From the NCBI GenBank assembly GCA_963784885.1, contig CAWATA010000002.1:62001-126000 (forward strand): 64,000 bases of DNA, read 5' to 3'. The notes beneath the pieces were generated by a model. That model did no database searches. It was not told where the DNA came from and saw nothing but the letters and a program-made list of their open reading frames with translations. Origin of the DNA: RHKX01 sp963784885. GTDB taxonomy: Bacteria > Actinomycetota > Thermoleophilia > Solirubrobacterales > 70-9. Shown here in pieces: positions 23,823-32,178 of this stretch. A program made the position numbers and the translations under genes. How positions within the stretch are numbered: position 1 is the stretch's first letter; every line of letters begins with the position of its first letter.

Positions 23823-24710
23823 GTGAGCACCGCCCCGAGCCTCCCGATCGCCCGCACCGACGTTTCCTTCACCTCGGGCGGCGAGCGCTGCGCCGCCTGG
23901 TGGTACGAGCCGGCGGCGGAGCCCGACGGCCGGGCGATCGTCATGGCCAACGGGTTCAGCCTGACCCGTCACGACGGCCTGCCCGGCTACGCGGAGCGCT
24001 TCGCGGCGGCCGGCTTCGCGGTCCTGCTCTTCGATCACCGCAACCTCGGCGACTCCGGCGGCGGGCTGCGCCAGCGCTTCCGAGCATCCGAGCAGCAGGA
24101 AGACTGGCGGAACGCGATCGCATACGCCGCCGGACGCAACGGCGTCGAACCTGGCGGCATCGTCCTCTGGGGTTATTCGTTCGCGGGCGGCCACGCGCTC
24201 GAGGTCGCCGCCGGCCGCGACGACCTCGCCGCGGTGATGGTCCTCTGTCCGTTCGCCGACGGGTTCCGGCGTGTCCTCGTGACGCCCCCGAAGCTCGTGA
24301 CCTGGATCCTGCCGCGAGCCGCCGCTGACCTGGCCGGCCATCACAACCTGATCCCGGTGACCGCGCCGCCGGGCGAGCACGGCGCGATGACCCTGCCCGG
24401 CGAGGCCGAGGGCTTCGCAGCGGCGGTCGAGCCCGGCTCCCCGTGGCGGAACGAGATCTCGCCGGGTGTCTTCGCAACGGTTGCGATGTTTCGCCCGGTG
24501 CGACGCGCGCGCCGGATCTCGGCGCCGCTCTGGGCCGCCCTCGGGGAGCGCGACGTCACCGTCGACGCCGGCGCGGTCGAGCGGGTCGCGGCCCGGGCAC
24601 CGCGGGGCGAGCTCCATCGGTACCCCTTCGACCACTTCGAGCCGCTCGGCGGCGAGCCGCGTGAGCTGATCGCGGCCGACCAGCTCGAGTTCCTCGCCCG
24701 CGTCCTCTGA
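23823..24710 (+). CDS. Alpha/beta hydrolase
   Basis: The 295-residue protein has an alpha/beta-hydrolase fold. The oxyanion region is ANGFSLTRHDGL, the DHRNLGDSGG loop is typical, and the nucleophile elbow is GYSFAGG with Ser near residue 121. The late His lies in PFDHFEP near residue 270. It resembles dienelactone-hydrolase or acyl-peptidase-like esterases; the substrate is unknown. Start GTG 23823. It is convergent with the PLP enzyme with three bases between stop codons. Confidence 0.85.
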   Translation: MSTAPSLPIARTDVSFTSGGERCAAWWYEPAAEPDGRAIVMANGFSLTRHDGLPGYAERFAAAGFAVLLFDHRNLGDSGGGLRQRFRASEQQEDWRNAIAYAAGRNGVEPGGIVLWGYSFAGGHALEVAAGRDDLAAVMVLCPFADGFRRVLVTPPKLVTWILPRAAADLAGHHNLIPVTAPPGEHGAMTLPGEAEGFAAAVEPGSPWRNEISPGVFATVAMFRPVRRARRISAPLWAALGERDVTVDAGAVERVAARAPRGELHRYPFDHFEPLGGEPRELIAADQLEFLARVL

Positions 24711-24713
24711 GGC

Positions 24714-25739
24714 TCAGCCCGGGCCGCCGGGCCTGGGCCCGTCCGTCTGCAGGAACAGGACGGTTCCGCGGAGGCGTCCGGAGCCGGTCAGCGCCAGGGT
24801 TCCGGCCATGGCTTTCGCGGTGTAGACGGGGTCGAGCGCGAGCCCGGTTCGGGCGGCGAGCGCCCGCGCGCGCTCGGAGGCATCGGTCGGATGCCCGTAA
24901 CCGGCCCCGAGCCACTCGGCGAGCGAATCGATCCGCAGGCCGCGAGCCGCCGCCGCGGCCTCGCCGGCGCCGCGCTCGGCGAGAAGCTGCGCCGCGCGCC
25001 CCGCGAGCCTGCCCAGCGCTGTCGCGTCGAGCCGCAGCGTGTCGTTGACGACGATCCCGCTCACCCGGCTCGCGAGCCCGCCGAGGCGAAGGCCGATCGC
25101 GAGCCCGGCCGCCGTGCCGCCCGACCCGACGGCGGTGATCACATGGGCGGGCTCGGGAATCTCGCCGGTCTCGACCTGGGCGGCGATCTCGAGTCCCGCC
25201 TCGACGTAGCCGACGGCGCCGAGCGGGGAGGAGCCGCCCGCCGGCAGGAAGTAGGGGAGCCGCAGCCCGCTGCTGTGGCGCAGCATCAGGTAGGGCGCCG
25301 CCGCGATCGTCCGGGCTTTCGTCCGCGTCCGGTGGATCGTCGCTCCGGACGCCTCGAGCCGCTCGAGCTGGGCCCGGACGTGCTCGTCCACGGGTTGGTC
25401 GATCAGCGCCAGTGCGACGTCGATTCCCTGCTCGCGGCCGTAGAGCGCCGCCGCCAGTCCCCAGTTCGTCCCGATCCCTCCGACCGTCAGGATCGTCCTG
25501 CGCCCGCGCCGCAGTGCATCGGGAAGCAGCCACTCGAGCTTGCGGACCTTGTTGCCGCCCCAGCCCCCCGACCCGTAGGCGCCGTCGTCCTTGAGCCAGA
25601 GCGTCCCGGGCGCGATGCCGGCGAGTTCCGCGAGTTCGTCGATCGGCCCGGCCGGAGTCGGCCGGCGCTGCTCGAGCGGCAGGTGGGGGAGGGTCTCTCG
25701 CAGGGCCGGGAAGCGCTCGTGGAGCAGCGGTGCGTTCAC
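24714..25739 (-). CDS. PLP-dependent D-cysteine desulfhydrase / ACC deaminase-like enzyme
   Basis: The 341-residue fold-type II PLP enzyme has the lysine motif GWGGNKVRKLEWLL (Lys near residue 64), the Asn-containing GGIGTNWGLA and the phosphate-binding loop VGSGGTAAGLAIG. The TDGPRPGG tail resembles the end of D-cysteine desulfhydrases and 1-aminocyclopropane-1-carboxylate deaminases. These deaminate small amino acids by beta elimination or ring opening. It starts at GTG 25739, overlapping the stop of the FAD oxidase by four bases, so the two are co-translated. Confidence 0.8.
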   Translation of the reverse strand: MNAPLLHERFPALRETLPHLPLEQRRPTPAGPIDELAELAGIAPGTLWLKDDGAYGSGGWGGNKVRKLEWLLPDALRRGRRTILTVGGIGTNWGLAAALYGREQGIDVALALIDQPVDEHVRAQLERLEASGATIHRTRTKARTIAAAPYLMLRHSSGLRLPYFLPAGGSSPLGAVGYVEAGLEIAAQVETGEIPEPAHVITAVGSGGTAAGLAIGLRLGGLASRVSGIVVNDTLRLDATALGRLAGRAAQLLAERGAGEAAAAARGLRIDSLAEWLGAGYGHPTDASERARALAARTGLALDPVYTAKAMAGTLALTGSGRLRGTVLFLQTDGPRPGGPG

Positions 25740-27037
25740 GTCACGGAGCCGAGGACCCGCTCGACGTAGGCGTTGGTGAACGTGCCCCCCGGGTCGAGGC
25801 GCCCGCGGACGCTCGCGAACCGGTCCCACTCCGGATAGGAGTCGCGGAGCGTCGCCGCGGTCCGGAAGTGGCGCTTGCCCCAGTGCGGGCGCCCGCCGAA
25901 GCCGAGCAGGGCCTCCTCGACCGCCCGGAAGTAGCGCTCGAAATCGATCCCCGCGAACTGGTGGACGGCGATCCAGCAGACATCGCGGCCGTGGGCGGGG
26001 CTGAGCAGCGCGTCGTCGGACGCCGCCGTCCGGACCTCGATCGGGACCGGGACGTCGAACCGCTCCGACTCGGCGACCGCGCGGACGGCGCGGACCGCGG
26101 CGACCGCCTGATCGCGCGGAACGGCGTACTCCATCTCGGTGATCGGCACCCGGCGCGGGGTCCGGAAGACCCGGTAGGAGCGGTCGCGGGTCCGGGTCGT
26201 TCCGGCGAGTCTCGAGGTGAGCCGGTTCAGCGCCGGGATCAGCGCCGGCCGGGCGCGACCGAGCAGGCAGATCCCCCAGAACGCGTAGTTCGTCATCGCG
26301 ACGTCGTCGAACCACTCCAGCGGCCCCGGGCGCGGGCGCGGGGCGCTGTCGATCCGGTTGCTCGTCTTGACGATCGCGAGGTCGCTGTGGGGGAACGTGA
26401 ACAGACCGAAGTGGTCGTTGGCGGCGACGAGCTCGTCGAAGCGGTCGAGCGTCCGCTCGATCGGCGCGGTCGTCTCGACCGCATCGAGCGTGAAGGCGGG
26501 GACGGCCGCGAGCGTGACTGCGGTGACGACCCCGAGCGCGCCGATCGACACCCGCGCAGCCCGCCAGCCGTCGCGGTCGCCCTCGGCGTCGAGCTCGACC
26601 AGGCTGCCGTCGGCGAGCATCAGCTCGATCGAGCGCAGCGAGGCTGAGACGTTGGCATGGGCGGCGCCGGTCCCGTGCGTCCCGGTCGATGCCGCGCCGG
26701 CGAGCGATTGGACGTCGATGTCGCCGAGGTTGGCGAAGGCCAGGCCGTTGTCCCAGAGGATCTCGCTGAGCGCGCCGAGCCGGATCCCGGCTTCGACCCG
26801 GACCAGCCCGGATGCGCGGTCGATGTCGACGACGCGATCGAGCCGGTCGAGGGACAGCAGCGTGCCGTCGGTCAGCACGGCGTCGGTGAACGAGTGCCCG
26901 GCCCCGGCGACTCGGACGACGCGCCCGGCGCCGCGAGCGGCGCCGATCGCCCGTGCGAGCTCGCGCCGGTTCCGCGGCCGCTCGAAGGTCGCGGGCGTGC
27001 ACGACTGGTCGCCGGCGAAGTTCGTCCAGGCGGTCAT
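25736..27037 (-). CDS. FAD-linked sugar-lactone oxidase (L-gulonolactone/D-arabinono-1,4-lactone oxidase type)
   Basis: The 433-residue protein has an N-terminal FAD_binding_4 domain with VAGAGHSFTDAV near residue 43 and STGTHGTG near 117. The C-terminal ALO domain contains the diagnostic RPHWGKRHF near residue 395. Relatives oxidise aldonolactones, or alditols, with oxygen and give hydrogen peroxide. Whether an ascorbate-like product is made cannot be told. ATG 27037; it is divergent from the large secreted protein. Co-translation with the PLP enzyme is unexplained. Confidence 0.85.
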   Translation of the reverse strand: MTAWTNFAGDQSCTPATFERPRNRRELARAIGAARGAGRVVRVAGAGHSFTDAVLTDGTLLSLDRLDRVVDIDRASGLVRVEAGIRLGALSEILWDNGLAFANLGDIDVQSLAGAASTGTHGTGAAHANVSASLRSIELMLADGSLVELDAEGDRDGWRAARVSIGALGVVTAVTLAAVPAFTLDAVETTAPIERTLDRFDELVAANDHFGLFTFPHSDLAIVKTSNRIDSAPRPRPGPLEWFDDVAMTNYAFWGICLLGRARPALIPALNRLTSRLAGTTRTRDRSYRVFRTPRRVPITEMEYAVPRDQAVAAVRAVRAVAESERFDVPVPIEVRTAASDDALLSPAHGRDVCWIAVHQFAGIDFERYFRAVEEALLGFGGRPHWGKRHFRTAATLRDSYPEWDRFASVRGRLDPGGTFTNAYVERVLGSVT

Positions 27038-27164
27038 GACGGCGGTCACTGTATGGGGGCGCAGGGGCGCGGCGAACCGGGACATCGCTGTTCCACCCCT
27101 GCTAGCGTCTCCGCGACACCCCGGGGAGGGGTGCGTACCCACGCTGCTCGAGGAGAGAACCGTT

Positions 27165-29705
27165 TTGACCAGGACCGCTCGCTTGCTCACCGCCCTGTTC
27201 GCCGTCGCGACCTGCGCGACGTTCGCCGCGACGGCATCGGCGGACGGGCCGCCGCTCGCCAAGGCCCCCAAGAAGGCGTCGCTGAAAATCATCAGCGACA
27301 GCCAGCAGGGCATCCTCACGAGCGGCATCGAGGTCAAGGTCAAGGCGAAGGGCAAGCTCGCCAAGAAGGCGAAGAAGGGCAAGAAGGTCAAGGTGAAGGT
27401 CAAGCTGACCTCCAGCACCTTCGACACGAAGCGGGCGGGGCCGCTGGCGAAGCCCGAGAAGGTCAAGATCTCGAAGAACGGCAAGGGCTTCGCCGAGATC
27501 GAGCTGTCCAAGGACGGCAAGTCGCAGGTCGCGAGCTGCGAGGCGCGGACCCTGATCGCCTCCGGCAGGGGCGCGGAGGCGAAGCGCGACCTCGTCCGCG
27601 ACACCGCCGGCTGCAAGCCGCAGCAGATCGACCTCAGCCGCGCGGACGAGTGTGACTTCATCGGCGAGCAGGACAGCTCCCGCTGCATGCTGCCGTTCCC
27701 CGACGACTACTACACCGTCGAGGACGAGAGCACCGACACCGGGCGTCGGATCGACTTCAACTCGAGCGCGATGCCGGCGAACTCCTCCGATGTTCCCATG
27801 GAGGCGGCGCCCTACGAGGGCAACGACGGATTCAGCCCCGGCCAGTCGATGGTCGTCCGCGTGCCCGGCCTCGACAACCCCGATGCGCTCGAGCAGACGA
27901 ACCCGGTCGGCCTGCGGAAGCTCGGCAAGTACTCGAAGAAGGGCGCGCCGATCGTCGTCATCGATGCGACCACGGGCGAGCGCTGGCCGATCTGGGCCGA
28001 GATCGACTCGAACGCGACCTCGCCCGAGGACACCGCGGTCCTGATCCATCCGTCGGAGAACTTCACCGGCGGCCATCGCTACATCGTCGCGATGCGCAAG
28101 CTCAAGGACGCCGACGGCGCGACGCTCGCCGCACCCGAGGGCTTCCGCTACTACCGCGATGACCTGCCCTCGAGCAAGGACCCGATCAACGACCAGCGCG
28201 GCCGCTTCGACGACGTCTTCAAGAAGCTGCGGAAGGCCGACATCAAGCGCCGCAACCTCTATCTCGCCTGGGACTTCACGGTGGCGAGCGACGAGAACAT
28301 CGCCAAGAACGTGCTGGCGATGCGCAACGACGCCTTCGCCGACCTCGGCGACACCGACCTCGGCAACGGGACGGTCGAGGGCAACGCCCCGTCGTTCACC
28401 GTGACCTCGGTCCAGAACTACGGTCCCACCGGAGATCCCGGCCCCGACGGCACCGACGACAACATGGCGCGCCGGGTCCAGGGCACGTTCACCGTTCCCT
28501 GCTACATGACCGATCCCGACGGTGGCGGAAGCGAGGTCCCCTGCGGTCCGGGGTCGCGCTTGAACCTCGACGCGAACGGGGTCCCGCAGCAGAACGGGAC
28601 CTGGACGGCGAACTTCAACTGCATGATCCCCTACGCCGCATTGAGCTCGCCGGCGCGGCCGCAGATCTACGGCCACGGGCTCCTCGGCAGCGCCTCCGAG
28701 GGCACGTCGAGCCCGCAGAAGACGCTCGGCAACTCGCACAACATGATGGATTGCGCGACCGACGAGATCGGGATGTCGGGCTCCGACATCCCCAACACGA
28801 TCGGGATCCTCCAGAACATGAGCGACTTCCCCGAGCTGGCCGACCGGCTCCAGCAGGGGATGATCAACGGCCTCTACCTCGGCCGCCTGCTGATCCACCC
28901 GCAGGGGTTCATCAGCGACGCCGCGTTCCGGGTCGACGACACCGGGCCGGTGATCCCGGCCAACCCGCCGGTCATCGACACGTCGAACCTCTACTACAAC
29001 GGCAACAGCCAGGGCGCCATCTTCGGCGGCGCCCTGACCGCGGTCGCCCCCGACTTCACCCGTGCCTCGCTCGGCGTCGGCGGGATGAACTACTCGGTCC
29101 TGCTGAACCGCTCGGTGGACTTCGACACCTACGCGGCGTTCCTCGATCCGGCCTACCCGGACGAGCTCTCCCAGCAGCTCGTCCTGTCGCTGGTCCAGAT
29201 GCTCTGGGATCGCGGCGAGTCGAACGGCTACGCCAACGTCGTCTCCGACAGCCCGCTGCCGGACACGCCTGCCCACGAGTTGCTGATGAACATCGGCGTC
29301 GGCGACCACCAGGTCACCAACTTCTCCGCCGAGACCATGGCGCGGACCGTCGGCGCCGGGATCCACAAGCCGATCGTCTACGACGGCCGCTGGCCCGGCG
29401 TGAACGTCGGCTGGAACCTGCCGGCGATGACTTACCCCTGGACCGACTCGGCGCTCGTCTACTGGGATCCGGGCCCGGTCCGCGACGATCCCGGCTCGGC
29501 CGACCCCGCGGACGTCCTCGGCACGGACGTGCCACCGATCGAGAACATCCCGAACCGGACCGGGGAGGACCCGCACGAGAACCCGCGGCGGACGGTCGCC
29601 GAGCAGCAGATGGTGTCCGATTTCCTGCGCCCGAACGCGCAGAGCCAGATCACCGACACCTGCAACGGCGACCCCTGTTACGACTACACGTTCAGCGGTC
29701 CCTAG
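27165..29705 (+). CDS. Large secreted protein with alpha/beta-hydrolase-like core and Lys-rich N-terminal module
   Basis: The 846-residue protein starts at TTG 27165 behind GAGGAGAG. It has a signal peptide (LLTALFAVATCATFAATASA). Residues 54-90 are a Lys-rich, beta-strand-like segment (KAKGKLAKKAKKGKKVKVKV). The remainder is a long extracellular region with an esterase-type elbow, YYNGNSQGAIFGGALTAV, in which Ser of GNSQG is the likely nucleophile. Several Cys pairs (CMLPFPDDYY, CYMTDPD, NFNCMIPY, CNGDPCYDY) suggest disulfides. Overall it recalls large secreted lipase-like proteins, but I cannot name the family. A hairpin follows the stop. Confidence 0.75.
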   Translation: MTRTARLLTALFAVATCATFAATASADGPPLAKAPKKASLKIISDSQQGILTSGIEVKVKAKGKLAKKAKKGKKVKVKVKLTSSTFDTKRAGPLAKPEKVKISKNGKGFAEIELSKDGKSQVASCEARTLIASGRGAEAKRDLVRDTAGCKPQQIDLSRADECDFIGEQDSSRCMLPFPDDYYTVEDESTDTGRRIDFNSSAMPANSSDVPMEAAPYEGNDGFSPGQSMVVRVPGLDNPDALEQTNPVGLRKLGKYSKKGAPIVVIDATTGERWPIWAEIDSNATSPEDTAVLIHPSENFTGGHRYIVAMRKLKDADGATLAAPEGFRYYRDDLPSSKDPINDQRGRFDDVFKKLRKADIKRRNLYLAWDFTVASDENIAKNVLAMRNDAFADLGDTDLGNGTVEGNAPSFTVTSVQNYGPTGDPGPDGTDDNMARRVQGTFTVPCYMTDPDGGGSEVPCGPGSRLNLDANGVPQQNGTWTANFNCMIPYAALSSPARPQIYGHGLLGSASEGTSSPQKTLGNSHNMMDCATDEIGMSGSDIPNTIGILQNMSDFPELADRLQQGMINGLYLGRLLIHPQGFISDAAFRVDDTGPVIPANPPVIDTSNLYYNGNSQGAIFGGALTAVAPDFTRASLGVGGMNYSVLLNRSVDFDTYAAFLDPAYPDELSQQLVLSLVQMLWDRGESNGYANVVSDSPLPDTPAHELLMNIGVGDHQVTNFSAETMARTVGAGIHKPIVYDGRWPGVNVGWNLPAMTYPWTDSALVYWDPGPVRDDPGSADPADVLGTDVPPIENIPNRTGEDPHENPRRTVAEQQMVSDFLRPNAQSQITDTCNGDPCYDYTFSGP

Positions 29706-29711
29706 GCGACC

Positions 29712-29750
29712 CCGAGGGAATGCTCCGGCTTCGCTGTCCGCTTCCCTCGG
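29712..29750 (+). terminator. Hairpin after the large secreted protein
   Basis: CCGAGGGAA (29712-29720) and TTCCCTCGG (29742-29750) are perfect inverted repeats with a 21-base loop that can itself pair. It begins six bases after the stop codon. No U-run follows, so intrinsic termination would be of the U-poor type seen in high-GC bacteria. Confidence 0.5.
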
Positions 29751-29843
29751 ACCGTTGGGTGTTGCGTGACGGGAACCCTGCAATGCGGTGATGGCGGGCG
29801 CGGTCATTGCGCCGGCCGTTTCCATTTCCAGGGGGTTTGCTGC

Positions 29844-29984
29844 TAACGTCCCCGGCGTCGGGTTGCCTCACAGTCATTGGCAGGCGCCCGAGAGGTTCAA
29901 GTTTCTCGCTGCCTTCGGCTGAGTGCCGAGCGTTTTCGGGGCCGACGAATCTCCGAATACAACGCTCAAAGGAGCAGCAACAGA
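29844..29984 (+). promoter_or_regulatory. Promoter box and long 5' leader of the DEAD-box helicase gene
   Basis: TGCTAACGT supplies a -10 box (TAACGT, 29844-29849), predicting a leader of about 130 bases before ATG 29985. The leader holds short stems: CGAGA with TCTCG near 29888-29907, and TTCGG with CCGAA near 29934-29956. It ends in AAAGGAG (29968-29974). Long structured leaders are common on cold-induced helicase mRNAs, so post-transcriptional control is plausible. No known riboswitch is recognised. Confidence 0.4.
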
Positions 29985-31286
29985 ATGAGTAAGACCTTCG
30001 CCGATCTCGGCGTGTCCAAAGCCGTGGCGAGCGCGCTCGCCGATCGCGGCATCGAATCCCCCTTTCCCGTCCAGCAGCTGGTGATCGAGGACGTGTTGGC
30101 TGGCCGCGACGTCCTCGTGCAGTCGCCGACCGGGTCGGGCAAGACCCTCGCGTTCGGCGTCCCGCTCGTCGATCGCATCGCCGCCGACTCGCGTCGCCCC
30201 GCCGCCCTCGTGCTGGCGCCGACCCGCGAGCTCGCCCGCCAGATCGTCGACGAGCTCGAGGCGATCGCCCGGGCCCGGGCCCTCAAGGTCGAGGTCGTCT
30301 ACGGCGGCGTCGGCATGGAGCCCCAGATCCGCAAGGCCCCGAAGGCGCACATCCTCGTCGCCACCCCCGGCCGGCTCGAGGATCTGCTCCAGCGCCGCGC
30401 GCTTACCCTCTCCAACGTCCGCGCCCTCGTCCTCGACGAGGCCGACCGGATGCTCGACATGGGCTTCAAGCCGGCAGTCGATCGGATCGTCGGCCAGATC
30501 CCGGCCGACCGCCAGACACTCTTCTTCTCCGCCACCCTCGAGGGTGCCGCGGGGAAGGTCGCCGCGGCTTACACCCGCGACGCACGCCGTCACGTCCACG
30601 CTCCCAAGCCGGAGGGTGGGCGTGCGGCGATCAGCCATCGCTTCTTCGAGGCGCCGAGCCAGGCGGCCAAGGTCGACCTGCTCATCGACGAGCTCGACGC
30701 CCGCGACCGCGGGCGGACGCTCGTCTTCGTCCGCACCAAGCGCGGCGCCGACCGGCTCGTCAAGAAGCTGCGTGCCCGCGACGTCCACGCGGTCGCCATG
30801 CACGGCGACAAGTCGCAGGCCCAGCGCCAGAAGGCCCTCGCCCGCTTCGAGCGCGGTGAGGTCACAGTGCTGATCGCGACCGACGTCGCCGCCCGCGGGA
30901 TCGACGTTCCCGAGGTGACCCACGTGATCAACTTCGACGCCCCTGAGGACGGCGACGCCTACACGCACCGGGTCGGCCGCACCGGCCGCGCCGGGGCGAC
31001 CGGCTCGGCGGTCAGCTACGTGCTCGGCGACCAGGTGCACGACACGCGGGAGATGGCCCGCAGCCTCGGGCTCGCCCGCGAGTTCGAGCGCCGCGAGGGA
31101 GCCGGCCAGGGTTCGACCGCTCCGTCCGAGGATCGCGGCCGCGACGGCGGACGCAGCCAGAACGGCCGGGGTCCGAACTCGCACCGATCCGCCGGAGGCG
31201 CCCGCAAGACCAAGCAGGGCGGCGGCGGATCGACCGGCCCGCGGAACCGCCGGCGCCGGCGGCCGCGCCAGGCCGCCCGCGGCTAG
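29985..31286 (+). CDS. DEAD-box ATP-dependent RNA helicase
   Basis: The 433-residue protein has all core motifs in order: Q-motif FPVQQLVIEDV, motif I SPTGSGKT near residue 47, PTRELARQ, TPGRLEDLL, motif II DEADRMLDMGF, motif III SAT, ATDVAARGID and HRVGRTGRAG. A short basic tail rich in Arg, Gly and Ser follows and probably binds RNA. It would remodel rRNA or mRNA structure, typically in cold adaptation or ribosome assembly. The upstream extension of the open frame lacks coding features; AAAGGAG fixes the ATG at 29985. It ends in CTAG shared with the convergent sigma gene. Confidence 0.93.
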   Translation: MSKTFADLGVSKAVASALADRGIESPFPVQQLVIEDVLAGRDVLVQSPTGSGKTLAFGVPLVDRIAADSRRPAALVLAPTRELARQIVDELEAIARARALKVEVVYGGVGMEPQIRKAPKAHILVATPGRLEDLLQRRALTLSNVRALVLDEADRMLDMGFKPAVDRIVGQIPADRQTLFFSATLEGAAGKVAAAYTRDARRHVHAPKPEGGRAAISHRFFEAPSQAAKVDLLIDELDARDRGRTLVFVRTKRGADRLVKKLRARDVHAVAMHGDKSQAQRQKALARFERGEVTVLIATDVAARGIDVPEVTHVINFDAPEDGDAYTHRVGRTGRAGATGSAVSYVLGDQVHDTREMARSLGLAREFERREGAGQGSTAPSEDRGRDGGRSQNGRGPNSHRSAGGARKTKQGGGGSTGPRNRRRRRPRQAARG

Positions 31287-32044
31287 GCCGGCTCGGCGAG
31301 CTCGTCGCCGCCGCTCACCGCCGCGAGCAGCTTCTGCAGCGCGGCGTTGAGCGTCCGCGACACCTGCATCTGCGAGATCCCGATCCGAGCGCCGATCTCG
31401 CGTTGGGTCAGCCCCTCGTGGAAGCGCAGTCGCAGCGCCTGGCGCTCACGCGGCCGCAGCGGCGCGGTTTCGGCCGCGAGGTTGTCCTCGACCCGGCCGA
31501 AGTCGTCGTCGTCGGTGCCGAGCGTCTCGACCATCGGTGTCGGGTCGTCCTCGATCCGCGTCGTCGCCGCATCCAGCGACATCGGTCGCCGCGTCCGCTC
31601 GGCGTCGAGGGCCTCGAGGACATCGGTCTCGGTCAGGCCTGCGCGGGTCGCGATCGCGGCGATCGTCGGCCCCCGCGACGATGCGGCCCGGAGCTCCGGA
31701 ATGACCCGGTCGATCCGGGCCGAGCGCTCCTGCAGCCCGCGGGGCAGCCGCACCGTCCACGAGTTGTCGCGGAAGTGATGGCGCAGCTCGCCGAGGATCG
31801 TCGGCGCCGCGAACGCCACGAAGTCGACGTTGCGGGCGGCGTCGTAGCGGTCGAGCGCCTTCAGCAGGCCGAGGCAGGCGACCTGGACGAGATCCTCGAC
31901 CGACTCGATCCCGCCGCGGTAGCGGAGCGCGAGGGAGCGGGCCAGCGGCATGAATCGCTCGACGAGCTCCTCGCGGATGCGGGGATCGCGGGTCTCGGCG
32001 AACCGTCTCAGCAGCAGACGTTCGTCCTGGGTGGAAACGTTCAA
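31283..32044 (-). CDS. SigB/SigF/SigG-type RNA polymerase sigma factor
   Basis: The 253-residue sigma-70 family protein has region 2 (PLARSLALRYRGGIESVEDLVQ, with RGGIESVEDLVQVACLGLL around residues 44-62), the 2.3-2.4 segment VDFVAFAAPTILGELRHHFRD, region 3 (SSRGPTIAAIATRAGLTETDV) and region 4 helix-turn-helix (LTQREIGARIGISQMQVSR). This pattern is that of stress or sporulation sigma factors of the SigB/SigF group. No anti-sigma kinase or antagonist gene is adjacent. TTG 32044 follows GGAG. The stop overlaps the helicase stop. Confidence 0.92.
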   Translation of the reverse strand: MNVSTQDERLLLRRFAETRDPRIREELVERFMPLARSLALRYRGGIESVEDLVQVACLGLLKALDRYDAARNVDFVAFAAPTILGELRHHFRDNSWTVRLPRGLQERSARIDRVIPELRAASSRGPTIAAIATRAGLTETDVLEALDAERTRRPMSLDAATTRIEDDPTPMVETLGTDDDDFGRVEDNLAAETAPLRPRERQALRLRFHEGLTQREIGARIGISQMQVSRTLNAALQKLLAAVSGGDELAEPA

Positions 32045-32178
32045 GGCTCCGCCTTTCTGTCTCGCTCAATGCGATGACGAGGCCCCTCCCATCCATTTCG
32101 CCTGCTTGGGCGCTCTGTTGTCGAACCTACCCGGGCGCGAGCGCCGCGGGTGCTGAAGGAGAGGCTAGACGATCGGAG

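Noticed and set aside
26358..27164. A possible N-terminal extension of the large secreted protein
   Set aside because: The extension is antisense to the FAD oxidase and Ser/Arg-rich. The signal peptide begins at TTG 27165 behind GAGGAGAG.
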